This document shows, in pieces, positions 1 through 5,356 of a stretch of DNA of 7,493 nt; the first letter of the stretch is position 1; each line of letters begins with the position of its first letter. A program made the position numbers and the translations under genes. Below the pieces are notes generated by a model. The model worked only from the letters and a program-made list of their open reading frames with translations, had not been told where the DNA came from and did not search any database. Source of the stretch: Neptuniibacter sp. (GTDB lineage: Bacteria; Pseudomonadota; Gammaproteobacteria; Pseudomonadales; Balneatricaceae); assembly GCA_024686055.1 (NCBI GenBank), contig JAIBDV010000137.1, positions 1 through 7,493 on the forward strand, in the 5' to 3' direction.

Positions 1-1
1 C

Positions 2-307
2 ATTGGCGGGGTTAACGAGAAGATTGAAGGCTTCTTCCAGCTCTGCCTGCAACGGGGCCTGACCGGTAAACAGGGGGTCATTATCCCGCAGGCTAATGTG
101 CGTAACCTGATGCTCAAGCGTGAAGTCATTGAGGCGGTAGAGGCGGGTGAGTTTGATGTTCATGCAGTGGCGACGGTCGATCAGTGCCTGGCGCTGCTGA
201 CCGGAGTGAAGGCCGGCGCGTTGCGTGAAGATGGCAGCTTCCCACAGCGCAGCATGAACCATAAGGCCGTGAAGCGGTTGCGTGAGATCGCCAAAGCCAA
301 GGCCTGA
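2..307 (+). CDS. Lon-family (LonH/YcbZ-like) ATP-dependent protease, C-terminal fragment
   Basis: This is the C-terminal 101 residues of a protein whose start lies before the window; the open frame begins at base 2 and stops with TGA at 305-307. The fragment opens with GGVNEKIEGFF, the Lon S16 protease segment that carries the catalytic lysine of the Ser-Lys dyad (the Lys of NEK, codon 20-22). It continues with GLTGKQGVIIP and an NVRNLML stretch, then a tail rich in Lys and Arg. The serine half of the dyad and the ATPase domain are upstream and unseen. The NEKIEGFF form, with a Cys and RGLTG just after, is typical of the LonB-like/YcbZ group rather than the housekeeping LonA, which has GGLKEK. 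Such proteins are cytosolic or membrane-associated AAA+ proteases. The family call is firm; the subgroup call is from memory of the motif. An ATG at 98 is internal and not a real start. Confidence 0.88.
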   Translation: MGGVNEKIEGFFQLCLQRGLTGKQGVIIPQANVRNLMLKREVIEAVEAGEFDVHAVATVDQCLALLTGVKAGALREDGSFPQRSMNHKAVKRLREIAKAKA

Positions 308-341
308 CCGGCTGTGCAGAGGGAGTGTACGGCACCGGGAA

Positions 342-369
342 TAAAAAACGGGACATCAGTGATGTCCCG
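342..369 (-). terminator. Intrinsic terminator, U-tract on the minus strand
   Basis: A perfect inverted repeat pairs CGGGACATCA (349-358) with TGATGTCCCG (360-369). In practice this gives an 8-bp GC-containing stem with a 5-nt loop. Read on the minus strand, the stem is followed at once by TTTTTTATT (348-340), the classic intrinsic terminator layout. Read on the plus strand, the stem is preceded by the A-run and followed by GGAACG, so it lacks a U-tract for the Lon-like gene ending at 307. It therefore best serves the minus-strand microprotein unit (463-594), about 95 bases after its stop, though it may also slow plus-strand transcription. Confidence 0.75.
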
Positions 370-400
370 GGAACGCCTGTGCAAGGAGGCGAAAAGTTGT

Positions 401-416
401 CGCGGCCGAAGCCGCG
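401..416 (-). other. UUCG-tetraloop hairpin in the 3' region of the microprotein transcript
   Basis: On the minus strand the sequence reads CGCGGC-TTCG-GCCGCG: a 6-bp all-GC stem closed by C(UUCG)G, the extra-stable tetraloop. It is followed by ACAACTTTT. It lies between the microprotein stop and the U-tract terminator, so it would be part of the 3' untranslated RNA and could protect the end or act as a weak early terminator. On the plus strand the loop would be CGAA, which is less distinctive. Confidence 0.5.
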
Positions 417-434
417 GCGGGCAGGGAAAACAGC

Positions 435-457
435 GGCAGGCGAAGGAGGAGCCTGCC
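435..457 (-). other. Stem-loop just after the microprotein stop, with a CCUCCUU loop
   Basis: GGCAGGC (435-441) and GCCTGCC (451-457) form a 7-bp GC-rich stem with a 9-base loop. On the minus strand the loop reads TCCTCCTTC, and the stem is followed by GCTGTTTTCC, a weak U-run. It begins 5 bases after the stop codon of the 43-aa ORF and could be an early terminator or an RNA-stability element. The loop contains CCUCCUU, the complement of a strong Shine-Dalgarno sequence; a second copy sits at 383-389. Confidence 0.5.
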
Positions 458-462
458 AGGAT

Positions 463-594
463 TTAGCCAGTGATAATCAGGCCAATCTGCATTAATACCG
501 GCAGGATTGCGATGGCCATTCCGAGTAAAACCATCACCGCGGATGGCAACATACCGATTACTTCTACGCCCTGCTCTTCATCAACGTGTGTCAT
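463..594 (-). CDS. 43-aa acidic/hydrophobic membrane microprotein under a sigma-54 promoter
   Basis: The ORF runs from ATG (592-594) to TAA (463-465). It has a well-placed Shine-Dalgarno GAGGT (602-606 on the minus strand) 7 bases before the ATG. The N-terminal 12 residues are soluble and acidic (MTHVDEEQGVEV), with Asp5, Glu6, Glu7 and Glu11. Residues from about 14 to 43 are almost wholly hydrophobic (Leu, Ile, Val, Met, Ala), with Pro17, Gly24, Pro32 and Gly38, and the chain ends ITG. There is no Lys or Arg. This fits one long or two short kinked membrane helices with an acidic tail outside the bilayer. A sigma-54 promoter, IHF site and paired dyads lie upstream on the same strand, and a terminator lies downstream, so the ORF seems to be a complete monocistronic gene. 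The Amt-kinase gene ends 227 bases upstream. I do not recognise the family and assign no function. Expression and coding status are inferred from the regulatory layout, not from homology. Confidence 0.72.
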   Translation of the reverse strand: MTHVDEEQGVEVIGMLPSAVMVLLGMAIAILPVLMQIGLIITG

Positions 595-660
595 ATCCGT
601 TACCTCGTCAGTCGGCTCGTATCGTGGCCGCAGTTCTTTAATGCCTATGCCTGACTGAAT

Positions 661-677
661 TGCAACAAGAGTGCCAA
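661..677 (-). promoter_or_regulatory. Sigma-54 (RpoN) -24/-12 promoter
   Basis: The minus strand reads TTGGCAC-TCTTG-TTGCA. This matches the sigma-54 consensus TTGGCAC-N5-TTGCW with the required 5-base spacing: GG at 675-674 (-25/-24) and GC at 663-662 (-13/-12). The predicted start of transcription is about base 650, giving a leader of about 56 bases before the microprotein ATG at 594. It differs from the full 16-base consensus only at the two loosely conserved bases after GGCAC. The IHF site and dyads upstream at fitting distances raise the confidence. Confidence 0.85.
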
Positions 678-691
678 TACATAAAAAAGTA

Positions 692-704
692 TAACTAGTT
701 GATT
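692..704 (-). promoter_or_regulatory. IHF binding site, exact consensus
   Basis: The minus strand reads AATCAACTAGTTA, an exact match to the IHF consensus WATCAANNNNTTR. On its 5' side is an AT-rich stretch with a run of seven A (minus strand, 718-712), the A/T tract often seen beside the IHF core. It is centred near -48 relative to the predicted sigma-54 start at 650, between the promoter and the dyad sites. This is the usual place for IHF to bend DNA so that an enhancer-bound activator meets the polymerase. Confidence 0.75.
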
Positions 705-759
705 ATAAATGTTTTTTTGTGTTCGAAGAGGTCTTTTGCGGGATTTTATGATCGTGCGG

Positions 760-773
760 TGACAGCTGTGTCA
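760..773. promoter_or_regulatory. Enhancer-like dyad TGACA-N4-TGTCA (site 1)
   Basis: TGACA (760-764), GCTG, TGTCA (769-773) is a perfect 5-base-arm inverted repeat. Its centre lies about 116 bases upstream of the predicted sigma-54 start, inside the usual range for activator sites of sigma-54 promoters. A related 14-mer begins exactly 32 bases away at 792. It does not look like an NtrC box (GCAC...GTGC) or a TGT-N10-ACA NifA site, so the cognate activator is not identified. Confidence 0.5.
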
Positions 774-783
774 TGTCGTATAT

Positions 784-813
784 GGCGCACCTGTCATATA
801 TGTCAGGCGCGCC
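784..813. repeat. 30-bp imperfect palindrome containing enhancer-like site 2
   Basis: The outer arms GGCGC (784-788) and GCGCC (809-813) flank an inner 18-bp near-palindrome at 790-807. That inner part has CCTG and CAGG arms around CATATATG (795-802), with one T/T mismatch. In total 13 of 15 positions pair. Bases 792-805 read TGTCATATATGTCA, identical at 10 of 14 positions to the dyad at 760-773 and exactly 32 bases, about three helical turns, from it. It begins 9 bases after the stop of the Amt-kinase gene as that gene is read, so it could also fold in the 3' end of that mRNA. No U-tract follows on either strand, so a simple intrinsic terminator is unlikely. Confidence 0.5.
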
Positions 814-821
814 TGCCAGCG

Positions 822-3080
822 TCAGCTGTCTTGGTGGGCGGTTGTATTTTCGGAGCTGTCGGTGCTTTTGATGGTCGTGTGGTGGGCCAGTGGCAGGGTC
901 ACGGTGAAGGTGGTGCCCTGGCCAACGGTGCTGGCTGCGCTCATCTGACCGCCGTGTTGCTCGATGATGCCAAACGACAGTGACAGTCCCAGTCCGGTGC
1001 CTTTACCGGCCTCTTTCGTGGTGAAAAACGGCTGGAAGATCTGCTGCAGATGCTGCTCATCAATCCCGCAGCCATCATCACTGACGGTAACGATCAGGTC
1101 CTCACCCTGCTGGCAGGTCGCCAGTTTGATAACCCCCTGTTTCTCGATGGCGTGGCCCGCATTGACCATCAGGTTCATAAACACCTGGCTCAGCTGGCTG
1201 GGGCTGCACATCAGCTCAGGCAGGTCCTGGGCATAGTTTTTCTCCAGCGTGACTTTGTACTTCAGCTCGTTCCAGATGATTTTTACCGTGGAGTCCAGCA
1301 CGTCATTGAGGTTGGCAGGCTGGCGTTTATCGCCACCAGGGTGAGAGAAGGTTTTCAGGTTCAGCACAATATCTTTGACCCGGTTGACCCCTTCTATTGA
1401 CTCGTTAATCAGATCCTGGGTGTCGTCCAGCACAAAATCCAGATCTTCCTGCTGACAGATCTGATCGATCCGCTCCAGAATCTGGCTGGCGGCAGACTCA
1501 TCATTTTTGGCCACCACCAGGGTTTTGTACTCATGGATCAGGGTTTTGAAGAACGACATGTACTGTTCCAGGGTCTGGATATTACTCAGGACAAAGCCGA
1601 CCGGGTTATTGATCTCATGGGCTACCCCGGCGGCGACCTGACCAAGTCCAGCCATCTTCTCGGACTGTAGCAGATGGGAATGGGTCTGTTTTATTTCGTA
1701 ATGGGCTTCACTCAGTTGCTGATGTTTACTGTTAATTTCAGCGGTGGCACTGTTGAATTTGTCGATCACCCGGTTGTACTGGCTGGCGATCTGGCCGATA
1801 TCGGTAAAGGGCTCGACATGGACATGACGGGAGAAATCACGGTTATTTTCCTGCTGCTGCATCTCAAAAATCAGGTCATGCAGTTCTGTCGTGGCATTGT
1901 GTTCGGCTTTATTGAGGCCGATATGCTCGTGGTGTTCACTGACCCGCAGCGGGTAGTAACGGTTCAGCAGGGTCAGGCAACACCAGGTAATACTGAATGC
2001 CCAGCTGATACAGACAGCCAGCCCCAGTAGTTGCACCCCCAGCTGCTGAGCCATGCTCAGGCCGGTGCCCAGCTCTGCCGGGTTGGCGATCAGCGCGACG
2101 GCCAGAGTGCCCCAGATGCCTGCGCCCAGATGAACGGGAATAGCGCCAACGGCATCGTCTATTTTCAATCGCTCCAGCAGCTGCAGGGCTGCAATCATGA
2201 CCAGAGTGCCGATTGCGGCGATGACAAAGGCCGCCCCGCTGTCGATAGCATGGGCGCTGGCGGTGACCGAGACTAATCCGGCCAGGGTGCCATTAGCCAC
2301 CAGCGGTACATCGACGATTTTAAACTTGATATGGCTGTATACCAGTGCCATAGCACCACCGGCAGCCCCGCTGATGGCGGTGTTGAGCATAATGCCCACC
2401 ACGCTGTTATCCAGTTTCAGGTGAGCGCCCCCGTTAAAGCCGAACCAGCCGATCCAGAGGAAGATGACCCCGGCGGTGGCGATCACCAGATTCTGGCCTT
2501 TGAAGGCGGCATCATCGCCATCAAACCGGCCCTTGCGCGGGCCCAGCACCATCACTGCGGCCAGTGCCACGGTACCGCCCAGGGTATGCACGGTGGCTGC
2601 CCCGGCAAAATCAACAAAGCCCAGCTGCTCCAGCCAGCCGACGGACTGGTCCATATACAGCCCGCCCCAGGCCCAGTGACCGAACAGTGGGTAGATAGCC
2701 ACGGCCACCAGTAACACGATCATGGCATAGACGGTCAGTTTTGCCCGCTCGGAGACGGCACCGGAGATAATGGTAGTGGCGGTAGCGCAGAACATGGAGT
2801 GGAGGATGAAAAAAGCGGCCAGCGGCACTTCCGTTTTATCCACCAGGAACAGTGAACTGCCCCAGAGTCCGTTTACGCTGTCGCCGAACATCAGTCCAAA
2901 GCCCAGCGCCCAGAAGGCTAAAAAGACCAGAATAAGATCCAGCAGGTTCTTGGCGGCGACATTAATACTGTTTTTGGCGCGTACCAGTCCTGATTCCAGC
3001 ATCAGGAAACCTGCCTGCATGAACATCACCAGAAAACTGCACATCACCAGAAAGAAGATGTCCTGGGTTTGGAAAAGCAT
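822..3080 (-). CDS. Amt-type ammonium channel fused to a histidine kinase (ammonium sensor kinase)
   Basis: This 752-aa inner-membrane protein has two parts. Residues 1 to about 375 form an Amt/Mep ammonium channel: many hydrophobic helices, MLESGLVRAKN (27-37), ISGAVSER (105-112), DFAGAATVH (157-165), GWFGFNGG (211-218) and AIPVHLGAGIWG (313-324). The two pore histidines of the family appear as His165 and His317, and the conserved Asp of the DFAG motif is Asp157. Residues about 380-475 are a hydrophilic, partly coiled-coil signalling linker. Residues about 475-735 form the kinase: AHEINNP with phospho-acceptor His488, N-box NLMVNAGHAI (Asn636, Asn640), DDGCGI (668-673), FQPFFTTKE and GKGTGLGLS. 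The ATG is supported by AAGGAG (3089-3094, minus strand) 8 bases upstream. It is probably an ammonium sensor that phosphorylates a response regulator, and the divergent REC-EAL gene is the obvious partner. Whether it also conducts ammonium is open. No PII or GlnK gene is adjacent. Confidence 0.93.
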   Translation of the reverse strand: MLFQTQDIFFLVMCSFLVMFMQAGFLMLESGLVRAKNSINVAAKNLLDLILVFLAFWALGFGLMFGDSVNGLWGSSLFLVDKTEVPLAAFFILHSMFCATATTIISGAVSERAKLTVYAMIVLLVAVAIYPLFGHWAWGGLYMDQSVGWLEQLGFVDFAGAATVHTLGGTVALAAVMVLGPRKGRFDGDDAAFKGQNLVIATAGVIFLWIGWFGFNGGAHLKLDNSVVGIMLNTAISGAAGGAMALVYSHIKFKIVDVPLVANGTLAGLVSVTASAHAIDSGAAFVIAAIGTLVMIAALQLLERLKIDDAVGAIPVHLGAGIWGTLAVALIANPAELGTGLSMAQQLGVQLLGLAVCISWAFSITWCCLTLLNRYYPLRVSEHHEHIGLNKAEHNATTELHDLIFEMQQQENNRDFSRHVHVEPFTDIGQIASQYNRVIDKFNSATAEINSKHQQLSEAHYEIKQTHSHLLQSEKMAGLGQVAAGVAHEINNPVGFVLSNIQTLEQYMSFFKTLIHEYKTLVVAKNDESAASQILERIDQICQQEDLDFVLDDTQDLINESIEGVNRVKDIVLNLKTFSHPGGDKRQPANLNDVLDSTVKIIWNELKYKVTLEKNYAQDLPELMCSPSQLSQVFMNLMVNAGHAIEKQGVIKLATCQQGEDLIVTVSDDGCGIDEQHLQQIFQPFFTTKEAGKGTGLGLSLSFGIIEQHGGQMSAASTVGQGTTFTVTLPLAHHTTIKSTDSSENTTAHQDS

Positions 3081-3129
3081 CCTTGTTACTCCTTGTAGCG
3101 AAGTTCTCGGCAGGGATAGCCCCTGACTA

Positions 3130-3158
3130 TATATAGACGAGAAGCGGTCAGATGTCCT
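3130..3158 (-). promoter_or_regulatory. Candidate sigma-70 promoter of the Amt-kinase gene
   Basis: On the minus strand AGGACA (3153-3158) is followed, after exactly 17 bases, by TATATA (3130-3135). These are 4/6 and 5/6 matches to the -35 and -10 consensus. The predicted start is near 3123, giving a leader of about 43 bases with the Shine-Dalgarno AAGGAG. The TATA box lies inside the self-complementary CTATATATAG (3127-3136). No sigma-54 or NtrC-like site is seen here. Confidence 0.4.
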
Positions 3159-3279
3159 GTTCTAACCTGGTGTGGCGTCGGCATATGCTGTAAGCCAGCG
3201 ATTATTCTACTCGGTAGAGCCGGGGGTGGGCAGCGAGGGCTCTATTTATCAACGCCCACATAAAAAAACATCCACTCAC

Positions 3280-3317
3280 TTGCTGATGACCAATGCCAGA
3301 TTACACTCTAATAGAGT
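3280..3317 (+). promoter_or_regulatory. Candidate promoter and small dyad before the REC-EAL gene
   Basis: TTGCTG (3280-3285) and TACACT (3302-3307) are separated by 16 bases and could be -35 and -10 elements. Transcription would then start near 3314, after the ATG at 3293 but before the ATG at 3356. An inverted repeat ACTCT-AAT-AGAGT (3305-3317) overlaps the possible -10 and could be an operator. Both are weak matches. The rest of the 275-base divergent region (3081-3355) shows no ORF I can support. Confidence 0.28.
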
Positions 3318-3355
3318 CTACTCCTGACTCTGATCCAATAAGCGAGGGATATGCG

Positions 3356-5353
3356 ATGGTCAGAACACTGTTGCTGGTGGATGATGAATTGTCAGTGCTA
3401 CGTTCACTGCAGCGTCTGTTTCGTCCGGCAGGTTATCGCATTCTGACCGCGTTGAGTGGCTCTGAGGCTTTGGCATTGATGGCTCAGCAATCGGTACACG
3501 TTGTGCTCAGTGATTTCAGAATGCCGAGAATGACGGGCGATAAATTGCTACGTGAAGTCAGGCAGCTATACCCAGGTACTGTACGGGTAATACTCAGTGG
3601 ATTTGCCGAGCTCAATGCAGTCATGGCAGCGTTGAATGACGGTGTTGTGTATAAATTTCTGGTCAAACCCTGGGACAATGCTGAACTGCTGGCTCATATG
3701 GAGGATGCCTTCAGCTACTGGGCCGCTTTGCAGCGCGAGTTGGCCGCTTGCCGGCTAATGAATAGTAGTCAGGAGTATTTTTTTGATCTTGATGAGGCCG
3801 GTACGGTAGTGCAGCTGACCCCGCTGGCGGCACAGCTCTGCGAAGTCGAGGTCAGTCAGGCGATTGGCTGTCAGTTATCTGAACTACTGCCAGCACTGTC
3901 CCCTGATCAGCTGCAACAGCTCCTGAATCATGATCAGCAGACTCTGATTTTTAATGATGTGTTCGGAGCTGACTGGGGGGTGCAGTGTCGTAAAAGCATC
4001 CGCGGTCACTATACCGTTCAGTTGCTACGGCGAGAGACAGTGCACGGCTGGGCGCTGGGGCTGACGGGTTTGTATGATCGTTGCCAGGGGCTGGCGGTTC
4101 TGCAAAAGCAGCTGGATGCCAGGCAGCGGATTGTAGTGATCTGCCTGACTCTGGAGCGCTACGACAGTTTCAAGGAAACCCTGAGCTACAGTCACCTGGA
4201 TTTGTTACTCAGTGCTCTGGCCAGTCGCCTGCTGGCGCTACCCGTTTGTCATCAGCTGATAATGGTCAGCGAGGGTGAGTTCCTGCTCGTTGCTGGCAGT
4301 GTCACCGATTCCCAGGCTCACCATCTGATAGAGCAGGTACAGGGCTTGTTTGACCAGCCGGTTCACTTTGCTGATAGAGAGACTTTTGTCAGCTTCTACA
4401 GTGGTTATGCCATGGCGCTGGATGATGGTGACCAGGCGGAACAGCTGGCGCAAAACGCCCATACCGCTGCGCGTCATGCACGTAACCGGGGGCGTTATTT
4501 CTACCCCCGCTACCGCAATAGTATGCAGCGCGATAGTTCTGATCAGCTGGAATTACAGAACGATCTTTATCGGGCACTAGAGCGCAATCAGCTCCATATT
4601 GAATACCAGCCTAAGGTCGCTATAGATACGGGGCGTATTCTGGGGGCGGAGGCGTTGTTACGCTGGCAGCATCATTCACGTGGCAGAGTCCCACCGGCGA
4701 TCTTTATTCCATTAGCAGAGTCCAATGGACTGATCGACCCAATCGGAGAGTGGGTGCTCTGTGCGGCGGTAACTCAGAGTCGATTCTGGCAACAGGAAGG
4801 GATGGCGAACTTTACCATTGCGGTCAACCTGTCGGGCCGACAGCTGCGCCAGCAGCAGCGGCTGGTGGATCAGGTACGCGATACTCTGCGCCAGACCGGT
4901 ATGCCCGCCCGTAACCTTGAGCTGGAAGTGACCGAAACGTTCCTGATGGAAGATATCGAAGAAAACCTGGCGCTACTGTCTGATCTTAAGCAGCTGGGGA
5001 TCAAACTGGCTATCGATGATTTTGGCACCGGCTACTCTTCGCTGGCGTACCTCGACCAGATGCCAGCCGATACCCTTAAACTGGATATTTCGTTCATCCG
5101 TAAACTGCCCCACGAGGCCGACACCGTTGCACTGGTGGGGCGGATGATCGAGATGGCGCATAGTCTGGGCATGAGCGTAGTGGCTGAAGGGGTGGAACAG
5201 TCAGGGCAGCGGCAGATACTGCAGCAGATGGGCTGCGATCAGATTCAGGGTTTTCTGTTCAGCCGGCCGGTATCAGCCAGCAGTTTCCGCACCCTGCTGT
5301 CGGCGCAGCCGCTGGTCGCGAAGGCTGTCGAGCCACAGTTCGAACCCGGCTGA
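3356..5353 (+). CDS. Response regulator with REC, PAS-like, degenerate GGDEF and EAL (c-di-GMP phosphodiesterase)
   Basis: I place the start at 3356, where GAGGG (3344-3348) lies 7 bases upstream, giving 665 aa. The longer reading from 3293 (686 aa) has no Shine-Dalgarno and adds a polar, unconserved leader. REC (about 2-120): acidic pair Asp9-Asp10, phospho-acceptor Asp53 (LSDFRMP), Ser81 and Lys104 (FLVKPW). Residues about 135-240 look PAS-like. The GGDEF-like domain (about 255-385) has SEGEF (305-309) in place of GGDEF, so cyclase activity is unlikely. EAL (about 400-650): EALLRW (432-437), NLSGRQL (491-497), Glu527 in VTETF, IDDFGTGYSS (553-562), Lys575, AEGVE (610-614) and QGF (631-633). 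The metal and catalytic signature residues of active EAL enzymes are all present, so it should hydrolyse cyclic-di-GMP. It is cytosolic, with no signal peptide. It lies divergent from the Amt-kinase, its probable phosphodonor, so signal flow from ammonium to c-di-GMP is inferred from context. Confidence 0.93.
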   Translation: MVRTLLLVDDELSVLRSLQRLFRPAGYRILTALSGSEALALMAQQSVHVVLSDFRMPRMTGDKLLREVRQLYPGTVRVILSGFAELNAVMAALNDGVVYKFLVKPWDNAELLAHMEDAFSYWAALQRELAACRLMNSSQEYFFDLDEAGTVVQLTPLAAQLCEVEVSQAIGCQLSELLPALSPDQLQQLLNHDQQTLIFNDVFGADWGVQCRKSIRGHYTVQLLRRETVHGWALGLTGLYDRCQGLAVLQKQLDARQRIVVICLTLERYDSFKETLSYSHLDLLLSALASRLLALPVCHQLIMVSEGEFLLVAGSVTDSQAHHLIEQVQGLFDQPVHFADRETFVSFYSGYAMALDDGDQAEQLAQNAHTAARHARNRGRYFYPRYRNSMQRDSSDQLELQNDLYRALERNQLHIEYQPKVAIDTGRILGAEALLRWQHHSRGRVPPAIFIPLAESNGLIDPIGEWVLCAAVTQSRFWQQEGMANFTIAVNLSGRQLRQQQRLVDQVRDTLRQTGMPARNLELEVTETFLMEDIEENLALLSDLKQLGIKLAIDDFGTGYSSLAYLDQMPADTLKLDISFIRKLPHEADTVALVGRMIEMAHSLGMSVVAEGVEQSGQRQILQQMGCDQIQGFLFSRPVSASSFRTLLSAQPLVAKAVEPQFEPG

Positions 5354-5356
5354 GCC

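Noticed and set aside
126..384. Minus-strand ORFs opposite the Lon-like gene
   Set aside because: Antisense shadows of a clearly coding frame, running across the intrinsic terminator.
397..495. Plus-strand short frame from TTG at 397, preceded by AAGGAGG at 7 bases
   Set aside because: The Shine-Dalgarno match is attractive, but the start is TTG, the product is a low-complexity basic peptide over GC-rich hairpins, and it is antisense to the microprotein. The AAGGAGG is better read as CCUCCUU on the minus strand.
470..658. Plus-strand 62-aa ORF opposite the microprotein region
   Set aside because: No ribosome site, Ser/Thr/Pro-rich shadow composition, and it lies antisense to the better supported minus-strand microprotein, promoter and Shine-Dalgarno.
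760..813. NtrC or NifA binding sites, given the nitrogen context
   Set aside because: No GCAC-N-GTGC or TGT-N10-ACA arrangement with proper arms is present; the dyads are TGACA/TGTCA type, so I name no activator.
699..983. Plus-strand 94-aa ORF across the Amt-kinase 3' end
   Set aside because: It covers the IHF and dyad region and the antisense of the kinase C-terminus; no ribosome site and no recognisable domain.
3172..3188. Possible sigma-54 promoter TGGCGTC...ATGC before the REC-EAL gene
   Set aside because: The spacing between the GG and GC elements is one base too long, and both elements have mismatches; sigma-54 promoters do not tolerate this.
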